From a virus, in the IMG/VR virus record IMGVR_UViG_3300042889_001694, positions 1-60,573 of that record: a DNA stretch of 60,573 nucleotides, one strand, 5' to 3'. The position numbers were made by a program, and so were the translations under genes. The notes beneath the pieces are model-generated. The model had not been told where the DNA came from, ran no database searches, and saw only the letters and a list, made by a program, of their open reading frames with translations. This document shows positions 24,122 through 31,162 of the stretch, one piece after another (position 1 is the stretch's first letter; each line of letters begins with the position of its first letter).

Positions 24122-24768
24122 GATATCGCGAAATACTAGAAGCCTGCTGGAAAGGCTACCACAAAGAAGGCATGAAAACCATGTTTGGCAAACGATATCC
24201 CAACTGCGTGAAAAATACCAACGAAGAGCTAGAAGAAGATCTGCGCAAGTGGTTTAAAGAGAAGTGGGTACGATTTGGCCCCGATGGCAAGATTCGCGGT
24301 GACTGTGCTAGAGGTGATGACAGTGAAGGCAAGCCCAAGTGTTTGCCACAAAGTAAAGCACAAAATCTAGGTAAAAAAGGTCGTGCAAGTGCGGCAGCAC
24401 GTAAGCGTAGACAAGATCCCAATCCAGAGCGCAGTGGCAAAGCCATTAATGTCAACACTAAAAAGAAAACCGACGAAGCGGTGTTAGACGAAAAATGGAG
24501 CCAAAAGTACAAGAGTTCAATAAACTGCGCCAGCCCCAAGGGCTTTAGCCAACGAGCACATTGCGCAGGCAAGAAAAAAAATGAAAGTGTAACCGAGGCC
24601 ACTGGCTACATTCCTGTTAATGATAAAGAAGCACGTGATCCAAGATACAGCATGGCCATAACACAAGACATCAAGCCCGGCGAAGTACAACGTCAGGCCG
24701 CCAAAATGGGATTTAAGACTGATGCAGCTGGTATTCCGCCCAAGTTAAACTCGTCTGGGAAGATATAA
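24118..24768 (+). CDS. Conserved phage protein with Cys motifs
   Basis: A 216-residue basic protein built of short motifs known to me from T4-like phage proteins: CWKGYHKEGMKTMF...YPNC near the start; WVRFGPDGKIRGDCARG with GKPKCLPQSKAQNLGKKGR in the middle (DUF5872-like); and SQKYKSSINC...GFSQRAHCAGKKK near residue 150-175. The function of all three is unknown; conserved Cys suggests metal sites. It begins MRYREILEACW, a variant of the local N-terminal tag. Its ATG overlaps the previous stop. ESVTEATG at about residue 176 is a possible prohead-protease site. Confidence 0.7.
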   Translation: MRYREILEACWKGYHKEGMKTMFGKRYPNCVKNTNEELEEDLRKWFKEKWVRFGPDGKIRGDCARGDDSEGKPKCLPQSKAQNLGKKGRASAAARKRRQDPNPERSGKAINVNTKKKTDEAVLDEKWSQKYKSSINCASPKGFSQRAHCAGKKKNESVTEATGYIPVNDKEARDPRYSMAITQDIKPGEVQRQAAKMGFKTDAAGIPPKLNSSGKI

Positions 24769-24794
24769 TAAATAAACAAAACGGGTATTGATAT

Positions 24795-26813
24795 ATGCGA
24801 ATACATGAACTGACTAAATTAAATGAAACAACACTGGGAGGATTCCCGGTCAAGGTCTTGAACATTCAAGATCAAGGTGTTGAAGAAGCTGGAAATGCCA
24901 ACAGTGGTCGTCGTGGACCAAATTCTCCTCCTGACAATTCTCCAGTTGTACCTGGACGAGTAGAAAAAACTGCCACAGGTATACGGCATCATGCCGACCC
25001 AAGTCGGTACGGCGGCCACAGTCCCAAACCTGAAGATGATCGTTTGTTAGGTCCACAGCACAGATGGCGATTAGATCGTGCTGTGCGTGGTGTGGCAGAA
25101 GATCAAGTAAACGAATTGTTTGAGCCAACTCTAAATTACTATAAACTAAGCAACGGCAAAACAGTTCAAGCAAGTTATAGACCCACTCCCAATCAATCCC
25201 CGGTTCCGTTTACTGATGTCAAAGTATCCTATGTGAACCCTGCACTCAAACCGCAAGGCAGTAGTTTCGACAGCACCGGTGTTGCTGAACCCTGGACTAA
25301 TGCTCCAGATGGTGTGAAACAAGCAATTCAAAAATTTGTAATCCAACCACAGCAAAACGTGGCGGAAGGCTCAGACCAACAGTACGCCGTTACCATTGAC
25401 GCAATTGATCACGGTGTATTGGCACCTGTAACAGTTGTTGCTGGCAGTCAAGAAGAAGCAAAACAAAAAGCCATTGCTGGTGTTAAAGCATCAATGATCA
25501 AGCGTGGATATGAATTGATGGTGCGTAGTGTATCAGCCAAGCCCAGACAAGGTATGGCAGAAACGTCTATTTCTTCAGAAGTTAGCTTGCCTAAGTGGCA
25601 GATGGGATTGCCTGTGTTTGTCAAGCACCTTGGACAAAAAGGTGAGATCGCTTCGTTAGGTAACGATTTTGCAATTGTTGATGTTGGCATGCGGCAATAC
25701 CGAGTACCACTGAGTGGACTAAAGAGATATCCAAATAAAGGTGTGGCGGAAGCAATCAAGCTCAATGCACCACAACGCACAATACCACGTGACGAATTGC
25801 AGGGCTATGCTGACCGTATCAAGACTGGCACTAAAACAAAACGTGACAAGTTTGCCCCTATCATTCATGGCAGTAACATCAAGGCCATCACCAAAGACGA
25901 TGCCAATACCGAGTGGGACTTGGATGATTTAGCCAGTCAAATTACCACACGCCCACGTGCTATTCTTGGTACCAATGCTAAAATGGAAAAGTCAAAAACT
26001 GAAGGCGAAATCATTTATGACTTAACATTGCCTGCATTAAGTGGTATTGTTGTGGACGAAGACACTGGCGACTTTGTAGAGATTACCACTTGCCCAGGTG
26101 CAGGTGCTTGTCAGTTATTCTGCTATGCACGTAAAGGTGGATATGTGATGTTCCCCGCAAGCTCGATGTCAGCCGCACAAGCACTAAACTTCTTGGTGAA
26201 CGATCCCGAAGGATACACTGCTAGAGTCAACCAAGAAATCAAAACAATCAAGGCAAAAACTGACAAGGCCGGAGTACAACTGGTAGTTCGCTGGCATGAC
26301 GCTGGAGACTTCTTCAGCAAAGAATATTTGGATCTAGCTTATGGTGTGGCCAAATCCAATCCTGATGTGCAGTTTTATGCCTACACCAAAATGGGCGATG
26401 TTGCTACGGGTACTGCACCAGCAAACTTCACAATGAACTTCAGTTCTGGCAGCAAGCGCGGTGAAGAAAAGAAAGTTGAATTTTACAAACAACAAAATCC
26501 TGGTGCCACAGTCAAACAAGGTGTTACTGTGCCCAAGGACATGTTCTTTGACCTAATTGCACGCAAAGGCAACAGCTTGATCAAAGATGCCAAGGGGCGC
26601 ACACAGTTTGCCAGCTCTGAAGCTCTTGACACATTCAAACAACGTATTGCACAGCGATATCAAGTTAATCCCAAATCAATTATCACTTATGATCAGATGT
26701 TGGCAACGCCAGTGGGCACCAAACCCCAGTGGAATGTTATTGTGCAGCCGGGTGCTGGAGATCGTGCAGCCAACCGCAAAGATGTAGTTGATAGTTACTT
26801 AATGTTTCACTAA
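24795..26813 (+). CDS. Modular polyprotein with C-terminal Gp88-like domain
   Basis: A 672-residue protein. It begins MRIHELTKLNE, a variant of the local tag. Residues 20-320 are low-complexity or small modules separated by G-V-A-E-like junctions after residues 102, 165, 191, 256 and 319; spacing is 63, 26, 65 and 63. One module (192-250) is an alpha/beta unit (YAVTIDAID...EEAKQKAIAGVKASM). Residues 330-672 resemble the mycobacteriophage gene product 88 family: CPGAGACQLFCYARKGGY, RWHDAGDFFSKEYLDLAYGVA and FYAYTKM. That family's function is unknown; the Cys cluster suggests metal or Fe-S binding. Junctions of the type V-A-E/x match prohead-protease sites, so I infer cutting in the maturing head. 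Confidence 0.72.
   Translation: MRIHELTKLNETTLGGFPVKVLNIQDQGVEEAGNANSGRRGPNSPPDNSPVVPGRVEKTATGIRHHADPSRYGGHSPKPEDDRLLGPQHRWRLDRAVRGVAEDQVNELFEPTLNYYKLSNGKTVQASYRPTPNQSPVPFTDVKVSYVNPALKPQGSSFDSTGVAEPWTNAPDGVKQAIQKFVIQPQQNVAEGSDQQYAVTIDAIDHGVLAPVTVVAGSQEEAKQKAIAGVKASMIKRGYELMVRSVSAKPRQGMAETSISSEVSLPKWQMGLPVFVKHLGQKGEIASLGNDFAIVDVGMRQYRVPLSGLKRYPNKGVAEAIKLNAPQRTIPRDELQGYADRIKTGTKTKRDKFAPIIHGSNIKAITKDDANTEWDLDDLASQITTRPRAILGTNAKMEKSKTEGEIIYDLTLPALSGIVVDEDTGDFVEITTCPGAGACQLFCYARKGGYVMFPASSMSAAQALNFLVNDPEGYTARVNQEIKTIKAKTDKAGVQLVVRWHDAGDFFSKEYLDLAYGVAKSNPDVQFYAYTKMGDVATGTAPANFTMNFSSGSKRGEEKKVEFYKQQNPGATVKQGVTVPKDMFFDLIARKGNSLIKDAKGRTQFASSEALDTFKQRIAQRYQVNPKSIITYDQMLATPVGTKPQWNVIVQPGAGDRAANRKDVVDSYLMFH
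25359..25373 (+). repeat. Junction repeat, identical 15-mer copy A
   Basis: GTGGCGGAAGGCTCA, encoding V-A-E-G-S. It is identical to 32022-32036 in a different gene 6.7 kb away. Confidence 0.7.
25743..25752 (+). repeat. Junction repeat, shorter copy
   Basis: GTGGCGGAAG within AAAGGTGTGGCGGAAGC, encoding G-V-A-E-A at the last junction before the Gp88-like domain. Confidence 0.55.
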
Positions 26814-26822
26814 GAGGTTTAT

Positions 26823-27650
26823 ATGAGAGTACAAGAATTTACCGACAACCTGCACACAGAAAATCATGTGAGCACAAAGAAAAAAACAGATGTGACAGAG
26901 AGCACAAAACAGACTCCCGAAAAAGAACTTGAGCGTTTGGGTCTACGTCAAAATGCACAGAAAAAAGCACCACTGCGAGACCAAGCCGCAACACAAGCTC
27001 GCATCCGTGAACTTGAAAAACAAATTGCCGACAAAAAGAAAAGTATGGCGGAAAACTACAACCCCGAGTACGATGACGAAGCAGGCATGGCTGAAAACAA
27101 TCTTGAAACGCTGGAACGTGCGGTTCGAGGCATCGATGACCTAATTCAATCAGGTGATAACTTGCCTGAATGGTGTCAAGAAAAGATTGCTGTGGCCAAA
27201 TCAATGTTGGTAAGTGTGTGGGACTATATGTATAGTGAAGAATCTTCTGACGAGGTAGATCCTGAAATTGACGCCATGTTTGAAGCCATGGACCAGTTGG
27301 CTGAAGAAGTGGCTCAGCGAGATGGTGTTGATGTTGATCAAGTGTGGGAAAGTTTTGAAGCCTTGCCAGACCATGTGCTGTACGAAACAGCGGCCTGGCG
27401 CAGAAAAGAAGGCAAGAGCAAAAAAGGCGGCCTGAATGCCAAGGGTGTGGCCAGTTATCGCAGAGAGAATCCTGGTAGCAAACTGCAAATGGCCGTGACC
27501 ACAAAGCCAAGTAAACTAAAGCCCGGTAGCAAAGCAGCCAAGCGCCGCAAATCATTCTGTGCTAGAATGGGCGGAGTAAAAGGCCCCATGAAGAAACCCA
27601 ACGGTGACCCTACTAGAAAAGCATTGGCATTGCGCAAATGGAATTGCTAG
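26823..27650 (+). CDS. Tagged phage protein, DUF6321-like C-terminus
   Basis: A 275-residue protein beginning MRVQEFTDNLHTE, a tag of the local type. Residues 15-80 are a charged coiled coil (RIRELEKQIADKKK). Two junctions KSMAE/N and AGMAE/N follow at about residues 76 and 90. Residues 91-195 are an acidic helical domain. The last 85 residues match a widespread basic phage and giant-virus family (DUF6321, I believe): AWRRKEGKSKKGGLNAKG, RRKSFCARMGG and KALALRKWNC at the end. A DNA-binding role in the head is plausible from the charge. AGAGG precedes the ATG. Confidence 0.72.
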   Translation: MRVQEFTDNLHTENHVSTKKKTDVTESTKQTPEKELERLGLRQNAQKKAPLRDQAATQARIRELEKQIADKKKSMAENYNPEYDDEAGMAENNLETLERAVRGIDDLIQSGDNLPEWCQEKIAVAKSMLVSVWDYMYSEESSDEVDPEIDAMFEAMDQLAEEVAQRDGVDVDQVWESFEALPDHVLYETAAWRRKEGKSKKGGLNAKGVASYRRENPGSKLQMAVTTKPSKLKPGSKAAKRRKSFCARMGGVKGPMKKPNGDPTRKALALRKWNC

Positions 27651-27651
27651 T

Positions 27652-28029
27652 ATGCGAGCACAAGAATTTGTAACAGAAGGTGCTGTTGAGGATTTGATAA
27701 AAGATTTAAAAAATCCTCATAGCTATGATGCAATAGATCATATGATGCAGACCATTGCAGACAAGTCAAATATCACTGCCAAGAGACTGCATGATCTTTT
27801 TGTAAAAAAATATAACATGACCCCAGACGAGTGGGTCAAAGACAGCATAGCAGAAAACTTTGCAGACGGCAAGGTAAAAGGCAAAAGCCGACCAGGTCGT
27901 GTAAAACGTGCTGGTGCCAGCTGCAATGGTTCAGTTACTGACCTAAGACAACGAGCAAAGAATGCATCGGGCGAACGTGCCAAAATGTATCACTGGTGCG
28001 CCAATATGAAATCAGGACGAAACAAATGA
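27652..28029 (+). CDS. Tagged phage protein with basic Cys-containing domain
   Basis: A 125-residue protein beginning MRAQEFVTE/GAVE, the clearest local copy of the tag. A helical middle ends at DSIAE/NFAD, a second potential cut. The last 50 residues hold a basic motif seen in other T4-like phage proteins: GKVKGKSRPGRVKRAGASC, RQRAKNASGERAKMYHWCANMKSG. Function unknown. I place the start at 27652, two bases after the previous gene; the longer frame from 27604 is unlikely. Its stop overlaps the next ATG. Confidence 0.72.
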   Translation: MRAQEFVTEGAVEDLIKDLKNPHSYDAIDHMMQTIADKSNITAKRLHDLFVKKYNMTPDEWVKDSIAENFADGKVKGKSRPGRVKRAGASCNGSVTDLRQRAKNASGERAKMYHWCANMKSGRNK

Positions 28030-28499
28030 GAGCATGTGAATTCATAATAGAAGGCACACTGAATGTAGATGTGCCCAATGAAGAGTGGCTGAATAATGCC
28101 ATTGAGTATGCCAAGGAACATAGCCCTGATCGTCGCGGATTACCTTACATGGGCAAGACCACTGCTACTGTTAGGCAAGTAGAAGTTCCTGTAACCAAGC
28201 TGGCCAGAATACCCGGCATGCGTAATGAACAACAAAATGTACGTCAAGCAGACTTAGCAGCCATTATGAAAATAATGAAGGACACTGGCAAGCTACCACT
28301 ACATGGCCACACTGGCGAAGAATACAAGCCTTTTATCAATGTGGCCTATGATGGCAGCGCATGGGTCAACGAAGGCAATCATCGTATCATGGCTGCATAT
28401 AGATTGGGTTGGGATTCCTTGCCCGTGGAAATCAGCTATTTTGATGGTGGCGAAAGAGTCGAGTCTGGACCAATGTACCCTGCAAAAATTGGACTATAG
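28026..28499 (+). CDS. Tagged ParB/sulfiredoxin-like domain protein
   Basis: A 157-residue protein beginning MRACEFIIE/GTLN (local tag). The body carries EVPVTKLARIPGMRNEQQ and, near residues 115-140, SAWVNEGNHRIMAAYRLGWDSLPVEI, which resembles the nucleotide-binding GNHR-type motif of ParB/sulfiredoxin-fold proteins. Such folds bind CTP or ATP and act as DNA-binding or kinase-like enzymes; which applies is unknown. ATGA overlap with the upstream gene. Confidence 0.65.
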   Translation: MRACEFIIEGTLNVDVPNEEWLNNAIEYAKEHSPDRRGLPYMGKTTATVRQVEVPVTKLARIPGMRNEQQNVRQADLAAIMKIMKDTGKLPLHGHTGEEYKPFINVAYDGSAWVNEGNHRIMAAYRLGWDSLPVEISYFDGGERVESGPMYPAKIGL

Positions 28500-28514
28500 C
28501 ACGCCCATGTGATA

Positions 28515-28544
28515 ATTACAAGTGATGAAAGACACACTTGTAAT
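28515..28544. promoter_or_regulatory. Hairpin enclosing a start codon
   Basis: Perfect 10-bp inverted repeat (28515-28524 and 28535-28544, ATTACAAGTG and its complement) with a 10-base loop that begins exactly with the ATG at 28525. No T-run follows. It would place the start codon in the loop and could regulate translation. Confidence 0.5.
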
Positions 28545-29439
28545 AGCGTTTGCTGGAGGTACATACGGATCTTACCTGGAATGGGTATTGACCACACTGG
28601 CCACAGATGTTGAGATAATTCCGCCATTTGAAGTAACGGGCCCAATGCAAGGTAATAGTCACAACACTGAGCTGACATGGCATCTAGTGAACATGGACGG
28701 ATTTGTTCAATACATGTCTGCTGCAGATACTCGATTGACAGCAAGGATTCATCCCAAAACAAAATCTACAGAAAGCCTAATAGGTAATATTGAGCACATG
28801 CTTGATCACTGCACTCGGGCCATACTGTTATACCCTAGCAAGTCAACAGAATTGCTGTGCATAAACAATTATTTTCAAAAAATAGACAAAGATTGGTGGG
28901 CAGCCCAATTTCTTGAAGGGCATATTGATCCAGCAAAAGTTTATGATAATTGGCCCACAATGGCCGGTATTCCTATAGAACAGACACCGGCTTGGATACG
29001 TCGAGAGTTTCTAAGTCACTATTTGCTTCCGGCTTGGCACGATCAAATTGAATGGGGGCTTGACAACACCTGGCATCATGATCAATGCTTGATAGTGTAT
29101 GTTGATGAGTTGTTGTTTGACTTCCCCAACACCATTGATCGTATACAGAAATTTTGGAACAAGCCCTGGGTTAAGTCAGTTGATCAACTGATACCATATC
29201 ATGAGCAAATGATTGGCTTGCAGCTCAACATTGGCCAGGATCAACTCTGTAAAGATATTATCAATTCAGTATGTGACACAGCTTTTGACATCACCTGGGA
29301 GCCATTGCCAATGGCCAGTCAAGTATGGATACAAGCAACGTTGCGAGAATTGGGGTTTGATATTCACTGTGATGGTCTTGATGAATTCCCTAGCTCCAGT
29401 GATCAGTTGCGCGGACTGTTGTACAGCAATAAATCATAA
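28525..29439 (+). CDS. Sulfotransferase-like protein (weak)
   Basis: A 304-residue protein starting MKDTLVIAFAGGTYGSYLEW, a strand and glycine loop like the P-loop of the sulfotransferase-like family here. A later strand RAILLYPSKSTELLCINNYF takes the place of the 3'-phosphate segment with Ser. Similarity is faint and function unproven. The ATG at 28525 is chosen over a GTG three bases earlier. It lies in the loop of a 10-bp hairpin. It interrupts the run of tagged genes and lacks the tag. Confidence 0.55.
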   Translation: MKDTLVIAFAGGTYGSYLEWVLTTLATDVEIIPPFEVTGPMQGNSHNTELTWHLVNMDGFVQYMSAADTRLTARIHPKTKSTESLIGNIEHMLDHCTRAILLYPSKSTELLCINNYFQKIDKDWWAAQFLEGHIDPAKVYDNWPTMAGIPIEQTPAWIRREFLSHYLLPAWHDQIEWGLDNTWHHDQCLIVYVDELLFDFPNTIDRIQKFWNKPWVKSVDQLIPYHEQMIGLQLNIGQDQLCKDIINSVCDTAFDITWEPLPMASQVWIQATLRELGFDIHCDGLDEFPSSSDQLRGLLYSNKS

Positions 29440-29442
29440 ATA
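29435..29442 (+). promoter_or_regulatory. Late promoter motif CATAAATA
   Basis: CATAAATA (seven of eight) overlaps the stop of the preceding gene and ends five bases before the ATG at 29448. No ribosome-binding site; leaderless transcript implied. Confidence 0.5.
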
Positions 29443-29447
29443 TTCAC

Positions 29448-29651
29448 ATGCGAGCACAAGATTTTATCAAGACTGTACAAGGACTAAAAACATACATTGT
29501 CAAGGTCAAATTGAAGCAGCCTGGCTATACCAACATTATTGATACCACGGTGCAGGCTCGTACTCATGAAATGGCACGCAAGATTATCCGTGCACAATAC
29601 AACAATTCTCAGGTCATTGTGGGACAGCCCAAAGAGATAAAATCTCGCTAA
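29448..29651 (+). CDS. Small tagged protein
   Basis: A 67-residue protein beginning MRAQDFIKTVQG, close to the local tag but with Asp for Glu and without a clear cut site. The rest is a basic alpha/beta unit (YIVKVKLKQPGYTNIIDTT, HEMARKIIRAQYNNSQVIVG) resembling a small double-stranded-RNA-like or PUA-sized fold; no match recognised. Expressed late to judge by the promoter motif. Confidence 0.65.
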   Translation: MRAQDFIKTVQGLKTYIVKVKLKQPGYTNIIDTTVQARTHEMARKIIRAQYNNSQVIVGQPKEIKSR

Positions 29652-29654
29652 ATA
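29647..29654 (+). promoter_or_regulatory. Late promoter motif GCTAAATA
   Basis: GCTAAATA ends four bases before the GTG at 29659 and contains the stop of the preceding gene. Leaderless transcript implied. Confidence 0.42.
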
Positions 29655-29658
29655 TCGG

Positions 29659-29955
29659 GTGAAAACTCAATTTGTACTGGCCACCTTTAACATACGCTGT
29701 CAATGGGCAGAAAAACCACCTGTGTTTCGTGTTTATGTAAACGATGAAATGTTTACTGAACGTGAATGGGCCTGGGACAATTCTATTCATTTGAATCAAA
29801 TGCTACAAATACAAGCACCGCCTGGCGAATACAAAATTGAAGTTTGTCCTGTGGGCAAAACCACTGCTGAGTTCATAACCGATGGGTACACCATTGAGCA
29901 TGGCACCGGACGTTGGATTGACAATAGATTGGTGATTGAACATGAGAGCACGTGA
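29659..29955 (+). CDS. Small beta-sandwich protein
   Basis: A 98-residue protein with a GTG start. It has regular beta-strands (QFVLATFNIRCQWAEKPPV, FRVYVNDEMFTEREW, GEYKIEVCPVGKT) and looks like an immunoglobulin-like or carbohydrate-binding domain. No tag. It overlaps the next gene by 14 bases. Function unknown. Confidence 0.6.
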   Translation: MKTQFVLATFNIRCQWAEKPPVFRVYVNDEMFTEREWAWDNSIHLNQMLQIQAPPGEYKIEVCPVGKTTAEFITDGYTIEHGTGRWIDNRLVIEHEST

Positions 29956-30121
29956 ATTTATTAACGAAGACTCTGGGGCCACCTGCTCGGGTAATATAGC
30001 CACAATGGCAGTACCCATGGGTGAAGTAATATCTAGACAGTTTGACAATTTCAAAACTAAATATGCAAATGCCTATAAAAAACCCTGGGTACAAAGGAAA
30101 TTAAAAAATGCTCGCAAATGA
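29942..30121 (+). CDS. Small tagged protein
   Basis: A 59-residue protein beginning MRAREFINE/DSGA, a clear copy of the local tag with a cut site after Glu9. The body contains SGNIATMAVPMGEVISRQ, a motif I associate with small proteins of T4-like phages, followed by a basic C-terminus. After cutting, about 50 residues would remain in the head. Overlaps both neighbours by 14 bases. Confidence 0.65.
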   Translation: MRAREFINEDSGATCSGNIATMAVPMGEVISRQFDNFKTKYANAYKKPWVQRKLKNARK

Positions 30122-30548
30122 TTTAAAAACGCTACTGGCCTCACAATATGCATTGAGTGTCAAGGCTCAAAACTTTCACTGGAATGTAGAAGGTCCCGAC
30201 TTTGCTCAATACCATGACTTCTTTGCCAACTTTTATGAAGAAGTATACAGTGCAGTTGATAAAATTGCTGAGTATGTGAGAACTCTGCAGGAATATAGCC
30301 CAGGATCATTTGAACGATTTCAGGAACTCAGCGTAATTCCTGGACAGACTAAAATTCCCAGAGCTCGGCTCATGATTGAAGAATTACTCGAAAATAACAA
30401 CACCATGATTGATTTATTGAATCAATGTTTTGCATCTGCTGAACAAGAAAACAATCAAGGTATTGCCAACTTTATAGCCGAACGTCTTGATGCGCATGGC
30501 AAGAACGGCTGGATGTTGCGCAGTTTTCTAAAGGATGATCGAGCATGA
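30108..30548 (+). CDS. Dps/ferritin-like protein
   Basis: A 146-residue four-helix protein resembling Dps. Ferroxidase-site features are present: LKTLLASQYALSVKAQNFHWNVEG (the His-Trp in the first helix, as in Dps NxHWNV), FYEEVYSAVDKIAEYVRTL (the D-x-x-x-E of the second helix) and RLDAHGKNGWMLRSFL at the end. Dps binds iron, detoxifies peroxide and compacts DNA. AAAGGA lies before the ATG. No tag is present, but it sits among tagged genes, so packaging with DNA is possible. Confidence 0.85.
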   Translation: MLANDLKTLLASQYALSVKAQNFHWNVEGPDFAQYHDFFANFYEEVYSAVDKIAEYVRTLQEYSPGSFERFQELSVIPGQTKIPRARLMIEELLENNNTMIDLLNQCFASAEQENNQGIANFIAERLDAHGKNGWMLRSFLKDDRA

Positions 30549-31162
30549 GCAACGACATTAGAGATATTTTAAATCGCTTCAAGCAAGTGGAAGAGGGGCT
30601 CGACGCCAATCAAACCAGTGTCAAGCAACTGCCGGCATTGTTCAAACCCAAAGATATCAGTCCAGTACTTGGCAGCAAAACTGATCCCAAAAATCCAATG
30701 AAGGGTTATTTTGTAGGCGGTGAAAGCATTGACGACGATGTGGAAGAAGACACAAGTTCGTTTGGGCATGAGCTTGATCTTGACGCCAAGCAACTGGAGT
30801 TGGATCCTGTGCACCCAGTAGCCGAAGATGTAATCAGTGCAGTAAAGAAAAAGCTAGGTGATTATCTCAAGACTATTGAGGATGAGATACGAACAGACCC
30901 TGACCTCAAAGACAAGGTCAACACCAACATTGATCACGTGGGCCCAGTTGTCAAAACATTGACCACAGATGATGGTCACGAAATTAAAATTCATGGCAAT
31001 GAAGATGACGGATTCAGGATCACTATCAAGAACAAGCCATCAAAATCAAAATTTGAAAATCTAGATCATGCAGTAATAGCATGCGAAATGTTTTGCAATC
31101 GCCGACGTCAACAACCAGTTGAAACCCAAGACTACGTAGAAGAAAAAAATGATTATCAATAA
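30545..31162 (+). CDS. Conserved acidic phage protein
   Basis: A 205-residue acidic protein starting MSNDIRDILNRFKQVEE/G. The first 60 residues (VKQLPALFKPKDISPVLG..., NPMKGYFVGGES) resemble a T4-like phage family of unknown function. A possible cut PVAE/D lies near residue 93, followed by a helix (DVISAVKKKLGDYLKTIEDE) and a beta part (VKTLTTDDGHEIKIHGN). It overlaps the Dps gene by four bases and the next by 14. Likely a virion or scaffold-associated protein; inference from context. Confidence 0.62.
   Translation: MSNDIRDILNRFKQVEEGLDANQTSVKQLPALFKPKDISPVLGSKTDPKNPMKGYFVGGESIDDDVEEDTSSFGHELDLDAKQLELDPVHPVAEDVISAVKKKLGDYLKTIEDEIRTDPDLKDKVNTNIDHVGPVVKTLTTDDGHEIKIHGNEDDGFRITIKNKPSKSKFENLDHAVIACEMFCNRRRQQPVETQDYVEEKNDYQ

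Noticed and set aside
26839-27555. Leftward 238-codon frame
   Set aside because: It is antisense to the tagged DUF6321-like gene; its Cys-, Leu- and His-rich composition is typical of a shadow frame.
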